From Marsupella aquatica (Eukaryota; Marchantiophyta): a stretch of 64,000 bases of DNA. Position 1 is the first letter of the stretch. Each line of letters opens with the position of its first letter. The stretch spans positions 4,216,001-4,280,000 of the forward strand of contig OZ316893.1 in NCBI GenBank assembly GCA_973895155.1, read 5' to 3'. The position numbers and the translations under genes were made by a program. Positions 23,600-33,956 of this stretch are shown piece after piece. The notes under the pieces were generated by a model that was not told where the DNA came from, did not search any database, and saw only the letters and a program-made list of their open reading frames with translations.

Positions 23600-23633
23600 C
23601 CAATAACACGATTTCGGACTGACCGAGAAGTGT
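23600..23633 (+). repeat. Left terminal inverted repeat of element A
   Basis: CCAATAACACGATTTCGGAC followed by TGACCGAGAAGTGT is an imperfect inverse match to the segment at 35296-35326 (minus-strand reading CCATTGAACACGATTTCGGA followed by CCGAACGAGAAC). About 24 of 30 positions match by hand alignment. It bounds the interval that carries all CGATAAATTTATCG-type palindromes. The exact outer border and target duplication are not resolved. Confidence 0.65.
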
Positions 23634-24051
23634 GTCGGAGTTCTCGTTTAGCCCGATCCCGTTTTTTTTCTAAGGCAATGCAATGACCGATAAAACTGGA
23701 AAAAACTCTCCGAAACGCCACTTTCCTCCATTGCATCGCCGCGGGAATGCAAGGAGCGATACGTGCATCGGGTTTTACATTCCGTCAGTGAAAAAGTCCG
23801 AACTGCGAGTAACTTGGTCCGAACCGCGTAATCCAGGAACGACCACGCACTAACCCAGGTAAAGGGGAAAGTTAACCATGGTTAAGGGGAAATTAACCAT
23901 GGTTTAGAGCGTCTCCTATATAAAGAGGAGCGGGCTGCCCATAAAACGTTTGCTTTCGCCAAAGCAAATATCTCCTGACTGAGAGAGAATACCAAACTCC
24001 CATCAAGTCTTACATTCCTCCCAAGCGATTCGACTCTTTCTACCGAAAACC

Positions 24052-24383
24052 CGATAAATTTATCGGAACAGCCATTCCTGTTCAAGTTCTCCATGTAAGA
24101 CTAACTAGTCATTTAGTGTAAAATGTCCAGATCCGAGCGGACTGCGATAAATTTATCGCATTCTGCATTCCTCTGTTGCAATCATTTGATCCAATGTTTA
24201 GAGAGGTGTTGCCTTCATTACGATAAATTTATCGGAGTCTTCATTCCTTTCATGGAAAGAGGAGTAATTGAGAATCCAATAAATTTATCGGAGTTGTCAT
24301 TTTTGTGAAAGATTGAATTCAGGGGTTAGGTGTCTGAGGAAGTCATATTTTCAATTCGAATGCGGAGTGCGATAAACTTATCG
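24052..24383 (+). promoter_or_regulatory. Cluster of five CGATAAATTTATCG palindromes upstream of the first ORF of element A
   Basis: Copies lie at 24052-24065, 24144-24157, 24221-24234, 24277-24290 (CAATAAATTTATCG) and 24370-24383 (CGATAAACTTATCG). Several are followed within about 8 nt by GCATTCCT, TTCATTCCT or GCCATTCCT. The cluster lies between the left TIR and the ORF at 24518, the expected position of a promoter region. Binding by an element-encoded or host factor is inferred, not shown. Confidence 0.75.
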
Positions 24384-24517
24384 CATCCTCCTGTGAGAAT
24401 CATTTTCCTTTGTTTTGTTTGGAGACTCATCTTCATCTCTGATGTCGCAGTGTTGTCGGGTTTAGGAGGCACAACGGAAGGTTGATTGCACTCCGTGGAC
24501 AACAGGTATTGTGACAA

Positions 24518-24847
24518 ATGGCTGTCTTCCTTGAAAATCGTGTCAAACGTGCACGCCGGTTATACAAGAGACTCGTGCGACTCAAAGTTCTCCCCATCGG
24601 TATAGGAGCATTGTGGATGGGTGGTACTGATCCTGGAGATAGGCAGGATCCTCTCCGCATTGAATTCTGCAGAATGAATGATGCAGGAGTTCCAATTTGT
24701 TCGAGGTTGATGTTAACAGCGTGTTTACATTCTTTGGAGTTTTCTTGTAACTATTGTTGTCGTCGTCTTGACAACAAGTACCACAAACAGGCTCACTTCT
24801 GTTGTAAGATTTGGAACGAAGACCCTTGGGTGAACCTTTCACGATGA
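24518..24847 (+). CDS. Small Cys-rich ORF of element A, unknown
   Basis: 109 codons starting MAVFLENRVKRARRLYKRLV, with a basic N-terminus. The middle and C-terminus are Cys-rich, with spaced cysteines in FSCNYCCRRLD and HFCCKIWNEDPW. The CxxCC and CC pairs might bind zinc, but no known finger class fits. It lies just downstream of the palindrome cluster and upstream of the F-box-like gene in the same orientation. It could be a separate gene or a first exon. No counterpart is visible in element B, whose corresponding side is interrupted by Gypsy-2. Confidence 0.45.
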   Translation: MAVFLENRVKRARRLYKRLVRLKVLPIGIGALWMGGTDPGDRQDPLRIEFCRMNDAGVPICSRLMLTACLHSLEFSCNYCCRRLDNKYHKQAHFCCKIWNEDPWVNLSR

Positions 24848-25041
24848 GTGTTTCGACCTTTTCATTGAGGCGCATCTTGGAAGGACATATTTAAATAAAC
24901 AAGTCCTACCCTTGCGCAGCGAATATAATACGTCACGAGTCCTAATCGTTAAACTGTCGTGCAGGGTTGGTACTGTGGATGTGTTCGGTTACACCTGGTG
25001 ATTGAAGGTATTTTTATTGGTGGTTTTGGTAGCTCTGCTTC

Positions 25042-25589
25042 ATGGCTGCATCGGAGAATCTAATCGTTGCAAAGATGGGATCCGTTTTAGCCCAAGAGCG
25101 TAGGAAATATATTCGAGGAAAAGTGCCCGGTGTGGAATGCGGAAGTTTGTTGAATGGACTTCCCGATGAACTCGTTGAATCTCACATTTGGCCCCTCCTA
25201 GCCTTGTCTTGCACACAAGATGAACACCTTGGCCTTGACCTAAACTTCTACCAGAAGAACGACTGACTCGAATGAGAACAATCATTTGTCTTGGAGCCAC
25301 CTCGAAGAAATGGAACCATCTTGTTGTTGGTACACGATTTTGGGCGCTATTGAAATATGCAGTCCGTGAGATCAATGACATAAACAAAATGCTCGCAAGC
25401 ATTCCTAATGCCGACCTTCTCTCAAACATATATATTGCTAGGGTCTTCCGAGAGGAAACTCATTTCCTCCCTCCCATAGATATGCTTGGGTGCTTTTCGT
25501 ATGAGCAGTTAGATCAGTTTCGTAGAGTTTGGATAAATCTTGGAGAAAGCGGGAAGCGAACAATTCTTGCATGGCATGGACGAGTCTGA
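25042..25589 (+). pseudogene. F-box-like protein of element A (frameshifted)
   Basis: The N-terminal part contains LLNGLPDELVESHIWPLLAL and, in another frame, the continuation LPEERLTRMRTIICLGATSK, then KWNHLVVGTRFWALL. Together these make the F-box pattern 'LPDELV..hIWPLL...........S.KW..LV....FW'. A one-base frameshift near 25240 separates the halves. The C-terminal part THFLPPIDMLGCFSYEQLDQ is clearly related to the element B F-box gene (TLPPLDILGGFEGSELDTF). F-box proteins act as substrate adaptors of SCF ubiquitin ligases, so a role in targeting a host protein for degradation is conceivable. No C-terminal LRR or Kelch repeats are present; the protein is only about 180 residues. Confidence 0.7.
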
Positions 25590-25615
25590 GTGGATGAGGC
25601 ATTGCTGCGAACATC

Positions 25616-25629
25616 CGATAAATTTATCG
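25616..25629. promoter_or_regulatory. CGATAAATTTATCG palindrome in element A
   Basis: A perfect 14-bp copy followed by CACTCCTCATTCCT, the same downstream arrangement as the upstream cluster. It lies in the gap between the F-box-like gene and the next gene. Confidence 0.8.
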
Positions 25630-25881
25630 CACTCCTCATTCCTCTAGTCGATTTTGGGTGCTTGTAAAGAAACACTTTGAATATAATTGACTTTGCCTCC
25701 CCTGACTTCGGGTTGTGTGGTCCAGAGTGTATTTGTTTGCGCCTCTTCGGACGATTAGCTAACAAGTACATTGGCTTCACAGCCCGTTATACAAGGTACT
25801 GTAAAGTTGGATGAAACTTATAGAATTGTAATTAGTATGTTCTTCAAAAATTATTCCTGATTTCTATTCGGTGATCAGGCC

Positions 25882-26594
25882 ATGCTCGAGCGACGCATTT
25901 TTGTACCCTACCCGGATCCTCCAGAATGGGGGAATGGAGCCATGCTGGACCAGCTAAGGAGGCTGGATGAGTCACTAATTTTAAAGATATGCAAGCCGGT
26001 AGTAAAACCATTTTACCATAACGCATTTCACTTCTACGTAGATCAGGTAGGGGGAGAAATTTATATTCGGTGGGATAGATATGTTGGATTTTCTAGAAGA
26101 GTTATCCTACTCTTTCTGAAAACTGGTGCAGTAAGACGTTTTATACTCCACTGCTGTCATGTTGTGAAGGGCAATCCTGCTTATGAGCCAGAATTCTATG
26201 CCGACAACAGACGTAGAGCATTCGATGAGATTCAGGATGTGATTGACGAGCTGGACAATCCTCTTGCCACCGAGTTTTTTATTGACACTTGTGGGAAACT
26301 ATATTCATACAAGATTCGTCAACTCCCCCCCAGCCGGTCTGTGGGCTCTTTAACTTGATCTATGTAAGTTGCCTGTGGACGAACGTCCTTGCCAATGGTG
26401 AGATCTGTCCATGCTGCACAAATGCTTGTTGTGACATTCCGTCACGCCGGTATTCAGTAGCAGTAGTGAATCCTGAGACTGGTGAAGTTGATTTCCATTG
26501 GCTGTGGGCTTATGATCATCGCGTCACTCATATTCCCCAATGGCCCAAGAAGCGGATCGAACGCTTCGCTCTGGCGAGGTTCAACTATGATTAG
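25882..26594 (+). pseudogene. Element A gene of unknown function (one frameshift at a C run)
   Basis: The first part (158 codons from 25882) starts MLERRIFVPYPDPPEWGNG and has no domain I recognise. A run of seven C at about 26325-26331 marks a frame change, after which the frame continues QPVCGLFNLIYVSCLW with a Cys cluster, GEICPCCTNACCD, and ends at 26594 after ALARFNYD. A CAG acceptor-like sequence lies directly before the first ATG (GATCAG then GCC-ATG), so an upstream exon is possible. The Cys cluster suggests metal binding. No counterpart is seen in element B. The single-base change in a homopolymer could be an assembly error. Confidence 0.5.
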
Positions 26595-26632
26595 GGTTTA
26601 GGTTTAGGGGTTAAGGTTTTGGATTTAGGGTT
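26595..26632 (+). repeat. Short telomere-like run
   Basis: TTAGGGTTTAGGTTTAGGGG followed by a GGATTTAGGGTT phrase contains three to four imperfect units of the plant telomere heptamer TTTAGGG, starting at the stop codon of the preceding gene. Probably an incidental interstitial run or a telo-box-like promoter motif for the gene that follows. Confidence 0.5.
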
Positions 26633-26691
26633 CCGTAGCTGATTCTTCGACCTGTACACTCGGCCGTCAATTTAAAGAAGGCTCACTTTTG

Positions 26692-26776
26692 CGATAATTT
26701 TATCGGTCTCTTTGTCCTTGTGTGTTGAGATGTCGTGTCCACATGTGCTGTGAGATTGGCGGCGATAATTTTATCG
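26692..26776. promoter_or_regulatory. Two CGATAATTTTATCG palindromes before the ParB-methyltransferase gene
   Basis: Perfect copies of the variant CGATAATTTTATCG lie at 26692-26705 and 26763-26776, the second followed by CTCTTTGCATTGG, reproducing the GCATT spacing. They are 40-120 bp upstream of the start codon at 26815, with a possible splice acceptor TTTGCAG in between. Confidence 0.8.
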
Positions 26777-27783
26777 CTCTTTGCATTGGAATTTGTTTAT
26801 TTGCAGACTTTGCCATGGCTGCTAGTGGAAAGAGTGGATCTGCTGAGGCAGAAAGTCTCATGACAAGCCTCACCAATGCAATTTGGACAAGTGAAGACAT
26901 TTGTGAAGAGGTCAAGTGTATCAAGAAGTCATGGTACTTCCGTGACGCCAGATTACAGTCCACGGGTTTCAAAGACTGTGCTATCCCAATCCTTTGGGTC
27001 CAGTTGCAAAAATCGGCGAAGGTTAATGTTTTGTATGGCCCTGTCATTGCTGTTGCCGTCGTCGAGTTCATGGTTGGCCACGGGGAGGGAAAAGTATTGA
27101 CAGAGGGCCTTAGTTTCTTGACAATGTGTGGGTGCAAGGGTTTCACATCTCTCATTGTTACTCTCGATAACTTTGATGAGAAATCGATGGACAGTTATCC
27201 AGAAGATCCCCTTGTTGCCGAAGTTCGGGCAGCAAGAGAGATGAATGTTATGGGTTCGGCTTGGATCGGCCAGTATGTGCAAGATTGTGATGCCATCATG
27301 CTTCCAAGGGTGAACGCAGAGTACAAGAGACTTGTGGGTGAAGAGTTCAAACCTGTCCGCAAAATTGTTTTCAAGAAACCAGGTTCAAGTGGCAGCGGTG
27401 GTTCTAATGCCGATAAAATGGCGGGGCGGAAAGAACCATTGCAATCCTCTACACATATTGATGTGGACAAACCTACAACTTCTGGTCGGGTTTCGGGAAG
27501 TGGAAGAGGGAAAGGGAGAGGTAGCGGCAGGGGAGATGCCGCGGGAACCTCTGACGGTGGGAAGAAGAGCCAGGAAACTGGCGGTAGTGGGAGAGGCCGG
27601 GGCAACCGTCGAGGACCATCCGTTAAACCAAGCGAAAGTAAAGGATCCGAGGGATCTGGGCCATCTGGTTCTGGACTTAGCACAAAGAGGAAGAGGACTG
27701 GCTGGACTGAGACGGTGGCTGCAGAAGTAGATAGAGCTCCGTCAATTCCATCAATTCCAGTCGCGGTTCCTGCGGTGCCATTG

Positions 27784-27945
27784 GTAAGTACTACGTCGTT
27801 GTACTGTTTAACAAATACGAAATCTGATAAAAATCTCGCTGTTTATTTCCTGAATTGCGGATTGTGGAGTTATGTTGAACAAATGCGAACTCTGATAAAA
27901 ATCTTGCAGTTTCTTTCCTTAATTGAATTTGCAACGCTTTTGTAG
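27784..27945 (+). other. Intron 1 of the ParB-methyltransferase gene (element A)
   Basis: Donor GTAAGTACT at 27784 follows codon Leu; acceptor TTTTGTAG ends at 27945. Phase 0. Length 162 bp. It contains a partial internal repeat (AACAAATACGAA..CTGATAAAAATC versus AACAAATGCGAA..CTGATAAAAATC). There is no perfect palindrome copy here. Confidence 0.75.
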
Positions 27946-29014
27946 GCTGATAAGGAGGAGGAGACGGCTCTTTCGATGTATGAGATGGACGCGATCAAGG
28001 CAGAGCTCAGTCTTCTGATGCAACGAAGGGTGCAAAGGACAACTATGCTTCTGCATGTCGACAATCTCATATTTGATGAGGAGGGGGATTTGTCAACTTT
28101 GATTAGACCAGTGGATAGATTGCATGTGGAATATCAAGATACTTCTCATGAAAAACCCCACCAACTTCAGTGCCTCGTTCGTGCTGTGTGTGGATCCGAA
28201 GGATTGTCCCACAACCACAGATTGGGACATCCTGAAGTCAAGGGTATGGAAGTATAGAATTATTGGAGGGAATCATGGTGCTCGGGCAAAGTCCGAGTTG
28301 TTTAAAATGTACGGGAAGCAAATATATGGTGAGCTGGAAGCTTGGGTTTACGCTGGGCTTACGAGATCCGAGGTCCGAAAGTTAGGCTTCCAGCATAACT
28401 ATGACCAGGAGTATCAGAAGAACATGACTAAAATTGACCAAGTTCGCGCTTGTCACAATATTTTCCTTGAAATGGGTGTGGGCTTGACTAAAGATGTCCG
28501 CGAAGCATGTTGTCAAGAATGCATGATGGAGTACACGCCAGGAGTTCGTGACTCCATGGCCAAACATGATCCGGCTTTCCAAATTGCTTTCCGAACAGGT
28601 GAAATTTGGGATCTTCAGGAGCAGATTTTCCAGATGTGGGAGAAAGGTATTGTCTTAGGACAACCCAAAAAAATTGTGGCAACGACGAACGCAAAGGGAA
28701 AGGTAAAACCTTTGACGGTAAGGGAGATTAAAATGAATAAACTTGCTGGTGACCTCAACTTAAATTCATTTTGAGGTCTCCAAGGACTGTCAAATAAGGA
28801 GCATGTCAAGCGTCTCTTGAATAGGGTTATCGGGAAGGTGATCACTTTGGATCAAATGCACAAGGAAGGTGAGAAGTTGAAAAAGCTTGCCAAGGTGAAG
28901 AAACTATTTTTGCAGATATCTGGTCAGCCAGATTGGGCAACATGCAGAGAAATGTTTCCCAACGAAACAGATGTCTCGGTCCTTGGCATATGGGCGGAGA
29001 AATTGAGTGACGCG

Positions 29015-29244
29015 GTAAGCATTCCTCTCACAGCATGCTCTATCGCGAGATTTTTATCGGCTTTAGCATTCCTTTGTTGGTTTCTAAGCGATTGCATCTA
29101 TCAGCTAGCGTGCTCCATCGCAAGATTTTTATCGGCTTTAGCATACCTTTGTTGGTTTCTAAGCGATTCCATCTATTGGCTAGCGTGCTCCATCGCGAGA
29201 TTTTTATTGGCTTTAGCATTCATCTCACGCTATTCTAACTGTAG
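29015..29244 (+). repeat. Intron 2 of the same gene, with three 75-bp repeats carrying the palindrome-GCATT module
   Basis: Donor GTAAGC at 29015; acceptor ACTGTAG ends at 29244; phase 0. Inside, ATCGCGAGATTTTTATCGG followed by CTTTAGCATTCCT starts at 29042, 29117 and 29192, an exact 75-bp period. The core is a degenerate form of CGATAAATTTATCG, but the downstream GCATTCCTTT is retained, so the module was amplified in tandem inside an intron. Confidence 0.85.
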
Positions 29245-30422
29245 ATGGGTCTGACATTCTTACAGCTGAAGATTAATTCAAAAAGGAAAAGCAAAGTGGT
29301 TCCGGCTGTCACTTATAATTCTGCGGGGGAGGTTATTGTTCCCTCAGCTGAAATCCCTTATGTGTTTAAGAATTTTGTGCTTGCTGCAATCGATAAGTAC
29401 AATCGGCTGAGGTCCTTAGGCGAGGGCACAGCAGAAGCGTTTGAACAAACATGGAAAAATGCAGACGGGGATTCTTTTCCCTACTATCTCCATGTTGGTG
29501 ATGTTCGAATTTTGGATTCTTTTGTTCAGCCAAGGGCTTACACCCTTGCGGTTGCGGATATTCCGTATGGTTTTAATGCTCCTGGTTCGGAGTTTGATGA
29601 AGTGGCCTTCACAGAAAAGGACATTTTAGACATGTTGACAAGTTTCTCAAAGATGACGACCGCTAAGCAGTGGAGGTTTGTTATGATCCATTCACTACAA
29701 CAAACGCATATGGTGATGTCTGCACTGGAGAGTGTATGCAACTGTGGGGTCGAGGCTGGAATCTGGGAGAAGACTAACATTCATGAGCGTCACGCTGGAG
29801 CTCGATTGGCGTGGGGTTTTGAGAACTGGTCGATAGGTTTCTATAGCGAGGAAGGCATTCGGAACATGAACATGTACAATTTCCAACCGGATGAGTCTTG
29901 CGTCAATATCATCAAGGTTCCATGTGTAACCAAGAAGTCCGTTGATCCGTTGGGATTTGTTGTGAACCCATATCAGAAGCCTGTTGGTTTGGGGGCTTGG
30001 TTTGTTTCCCATTTCTCTGAGAAAGAGGATTGGGTTATTGATCTTTGTTGTGGAATCGGATTGACATTAGCTGCTACGCTCCTCAATTCTTGCCAGGGTT
30101 GTGCTGTTGATAAGAGTTCTGCGCAGATTGATTTTGTAAAATCCCGGATCATGATTCTGGAGTCAAACTGGAATTTATATGAAGAATCCCAGATTGAAGG
30201 GCATGGCGTTGAAGGTCATGAGATTCAGCCACCAATTGCAGGCCAACTGGGTGTTCTCGGGACATCGACTTACGTAGTTGAGGTCGTGAAGGAGACCGAA
30301 GAGGAACAAGAAGAAACTGAGGAAGAGCCTCCCAGAACACCAAATGAGGATGATCTCAACGACATGTTATTAGATTAGTTGCGTGTGCTCGTTAGGATAA
30401 TGTCAATCACCAATGGAATTGT

Positions 30423-30562
30423 CGATAAATTTATCGGATTCTGTATTCCATGAGGAAGAACCTTTGTCACATTTATTAATGCGATAAATTTATCGGACTT
30501 TGCATATATCGGACTGTCGCGGTGTTCCTGCTGGGGGAATGGAGTTGTCGATAATCTTATCG
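30423..30562. promoter_or_regulatory. Three palindromes between the convergent genes of element A
   Basis: CGATAAATTTATCG at 30423-30436 and 30482-30495, and CGATAATCTTATCG at 30549-30562. They are followed by GATTCTGTATTCC, GACTTTGCATAT and GACTTAGCATTG respectively, which define the GCATT companion motif. They lie between the 3' ends of the plus-strand methyltransferase gene and the minus-strand transposase-like gene, so a promoter role is unlikely at this site. Confidence 0.85.
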
Positions 30563-32320
30563 GACTTAGCATTGTATTCTCTAACTGGTTTGTCATTGCA
30601 ATTATTTCAAAAAAAAAAGATATCATTATAGCTGCGGAGTACATAGTCCCAGAACGATAACCACTGTACATATTCATGGGAACGATAACCATTATAACTT
30701 AAACCTGAAACTAGCTTCGACTATCAACGACTACAGTCTCCATTGCATTTTGAATGATTCGTCTTGTTTGTATAGGGAGAGTACTATTTGCCAATAACGC
30801 AAAGTTATACGCATAAATGGCAGTTTCTGCTAGGGACAATTCATCCTCCAGTACTTTGCTAGACGAAGCCTCTTTCTCCAGATAATATCTGCCTTCAATT
30901 GCAAACTCTTCCTCCGAATCCATTGCATACCAAGTGATTTTAATCCACTCCGGGATGTCGTTAATTCTTGTGAGAATCTCAGTCACTTTTGCCATCCAGA
31001 ATGGTCTTCCCTTGGGATCCTGATGGGCTGCTACACATATCATTGCAAATTTAGTATTCACCTCTAGATCCTTGAAGTCTCCAATTTCCGTGACTTTTCT
31101 TCGACTTCCGGAATACATGACTGTCCTCACACGCGCTACTTTATCAACCAAGCTAGGTTCCATTGCTACTTCCGTAGGATTACTCGGAAGTTCTCTCTGC
31201 ACGTTTACCTTGGGCCAACTCCAATCAAAACTCCATTGTGCAGGTTTCAGGTGGTGCTGAATCACTTCTTTTTGTTTGTCAAAAAAACGACCCCACCATA
31301 GACGATCTGCGTCGTCATAGTAATTGAATCCATCTTCAATTGCTCTTCGATATTTTTGAAGAGTTGACAAATAACTTTGAGCCGCCCGCTCATCTTGTTC
31401 CTCAACATCATTCTCTTGCTCTTCATTGTCTCCTGTCGCTCCCGTGGCCGACTTCAATGCCATTTGTGGTGCGACCCACATTCCAGATGATGGAATGTAC
31501 CGAACAAAATCCACCGTCTCCCCCCAATCGATTGTCGTTGAAAGATGTTTGGCATGGAATACGGACCGAGCACTTCCATCTTCGAGTACTCTAGTAATCC
31601 GAAATTGTTTTTGAGCACTTATGCCGTGGAGAGTACGTAGAACCTAACCATCCATATCCTTGTCATTTGCTTGATCCTTGTCTGACACAAATTTCTTGAA
31701 ATCGGCAACCTCATCGACGAAAAATATCTTTGTCGTAGGATTGTGGGATTCCTCTATGATTGCTGAAAGAGTGTCCAACCGGAAAGCTTTCCGCTTGTTC
31801 AATTTTGAAGAAAACTTGCTAAACATTTGATCAATTTGATCATGGGTGTGCCCCACCAATAGGAAACCAACCTTTATTTTTTGGAAAACATCTATCTCCA
31901 CCAACATATTCAAATATGCCATAAGATATTTATTCTTGTTTTCCCAAGCTGTGTTATCAAGCTAGAGGTAAAGCACTGGAGGGAGCAGACCTTCCCAGGT
32001 ATTCAAAATATGCTGGATACCGTGGATGGTCAGGTTGCTATCATTGTGAATATTTGGATAGTTCAAAAAAACATTTGAACTTAATTGTTTGTTGAAGATC
32101 AAACAACCCACTACGTGTACGGGGATGAAATACTTTTCATACATATTCTTCGGACACCGAATGAAATGAGGTAACTCTGTCTTCTTTTGATCCATTCCAT
32201 CAATATAGATGCGCAAATATTTCTCCGGACTCTTGTAACATTTGCTCCGATGCTTTGCTAACTTCTCCCTCTCGACTGCTTGTGCCTTCCAATGCTCGTT
32301 TAGCAATGTTGAGAATTTTC

Positions 32321-32624
32321 CTACAATAATAAAAATGTTTAGAACAAAACATGATAACCGCAATGTTGAACCCTGACAGCGATAAATTTATCGGGTTCAG
32401 TATTCAAATACGAGACCGTAATGATAAACCCTGACAACGATAAATTTATCGGGTTCAGTATTCAAACACAAGACCGTAATGAAAAACTGTGACAGCGATA
32501 AATTTATCAAGTTCAGTATTCAAACTGTTCAAACGATATATTCACTCACATGGCCAAAGAAGAAGCACATGAATACTCAACCCGATAACATTATCGGGAG
32601 TAACACACAGGTTTAGAAACTTAC
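32321..32624 (-). repeat. Intron of the transposase-like gene with three 58-bp palindrome repeats
   Basis: Donor GTAAGTTTC (at 32624) and acceptor ATTGTAG (32321) on the minus strand. Inside, plus-strand units of the form GCGATAAATTTATCGGGTTC followed by AGTATTCAAA lie at 32380, 32438 and 32496 (58-bp period; the third ends TATCA). A fourth palindrome, CGATAACATTATCG, lies at 32583-32596 next to the donor. Confidence 0.85.
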
Positions 32625-33837
32625 TCTTTTCTGCTTCGAGTGTTGCCTTGTCACGGAGTGCTTTGAATTCAGTACACGGGGCGCAGGTGGAGAAACGGCT
32701 CCTTTTGGGGATGCGCACACGAGGAAACTCCTTGTTCCAAATGCGAACAAACCATGAATATGTCATGCCCTGTTCTTGGCGCATTAGAGTTTCGGACTGG
32801 AAGGCATCACAAACTTTTGTTTTTGTCCAATTGTCAGGTAAATGAAAGATATCCTTGTTGGGGAGACTCTCGACATTTGTGGAAAAAAAATCATCCAACC
32901 ATTGGACGAGACCAAGATGTGCGGGTGATTTTTCTCGACAAACTGTACCGGTTTGTATCTGGGAAAACATGTTCTGCGAGATTTTTTGGAGACGATTATT
33001 TCCTAGTGAAAATAATTTCTTAAAACCACTCCGACAAAAGGATCTACCGCTAACTGAGTAACCACTTGCACTAGCATGCCCACCCTTCACACATCCTCTT
33101 AGAAGGACGTTCTTCTCTGGGTAGGATAGCCCATAGTAATAAGTGCGTTGTTTCGTCACGGCTAGCAGACCCAAATTCCGCAGACAGTAATTATCACAAC
33201 ACGAATACTTATGAATTTCTCTCATTTTGTTTCTATTCAATTTGTCATTTATCACATTGTCTTTCCTAGTAATTCGGTCCCTATCTTTTTTACTAGGCTC
33301 ATTTGACTTCTCTACAGCCTGAAATTCGTTCATAACATTGGCATTTTTGGGTCCTTCAGGTGCCTCGCGAATAGATGCATCACTCTCTGCTGAGCTACCA
33401 TCCTCTATAGATCTCCTTGACGCATTTAGAGGGGCACTGAATAGACGACTATAACTATTCTCTTCGACAGCTCCTTCTAAACATTCAGACACAACTTGTG
33501 CTATTATATCGGATTCTCTATCTCCTTCCTCATCTTCGTCCTCCGATGCACTCGACTCATCTGAAAATACAATTGGACTCCGTGGCTCTCTATACATAAC
33601 CCGAACGCCACTAAGACCTCTCCTCGATACTTGGAGCCTGGAACCAATGACAGTCCGCCCTTGAGAACTTGGAGATTCTGGATTCGCACGTGCAGTCCCA
33701 ACAACTCCACGAGCTGCTGGAAAATTGAGCACTTGTTCACCACGATTCCCACGGACCATTCAAGAAAGGGCCGAGTCTGGACTTCGCAGTCCGATTCCCT
33801 CGCTTGCTCGCACATCCAGTCCAGGCAATGCAAAGAC

Positions 33838-33956
33838 CGATCGCCGTATCGGTCTTTGTATTTCTATGTCCCGATCCTCACCCGGAGACTGAAAGATCCA
33901 TCGTTGAACTTGTGTTGAATGTGGCGACTTGAATGCCAACTGCGATACGCGTATCG
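33838..33956. promoter_or_regulatory. Two variant palindromes inside the transposase-like coding region
   Basis: CGATCGCCGTATCG at 33838-33851, flanked symmetrically by GCAAAGAC and GTCTTTG, and CGATACGCGTATCG, a perfect palindrome, at 33943-33956. Both lie in exon 1 of the minus-strand gene and encode Arg-rich segments (RRPIRVSQLAF, QRPIRRSVFAL), so the palindrome is tolerated in a Ser/Arg-rich disordered region. Confidence 0.75.

Larger units (their letters stand above)
26815..30378 (+). pseudogene. Element A ParB-like domain / amino-methyltransferase fusion, three exons
   Basis: The exons I infer are 26815-27783, 27946-29014 and 29245-30378, all phase 0 with GT..AG borders. Exon 1 holds an unknown domain then a Gly/Ser/Arg-rich linker. 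Exon 2 holds a ParB-like core: WKYRIIGGNHGARAKSELF (a 'GGxHR'-type motif), then LEAWVYAGLTRSEVRKLGFQ and HN, as in ParB/Spo0J-like proteins. Exon 3 holds a methyltransferase fold with LAVADIPYGFNAPGSEFDE (DPPY-like motif IV) and DWVIDLCCGIGLTLAATLL (motif I for SAM), in the circular order typical of N6-adenine or N4-cytosine enzymes, followed by an acidic tail. A frame change occurs at an A5C4 run near 28150, and a TGA at 28772-28774 interrupts exon 2. A DNA methyltransferase role is likely; specificity unknown. Confidence 0.7.

Noticed and set aside
29245-30378. Alternative reading of the methyltransferase exon as a host RNA N6-adenosine (METTL3-type) enzyme
   Set aside because: The DPPY-like motif precedes the SAM motif in both families, but the fusion to a ParB-like region, the element context and the lack of METTL3-type signatures favour a mobile-element DNA enzyme.
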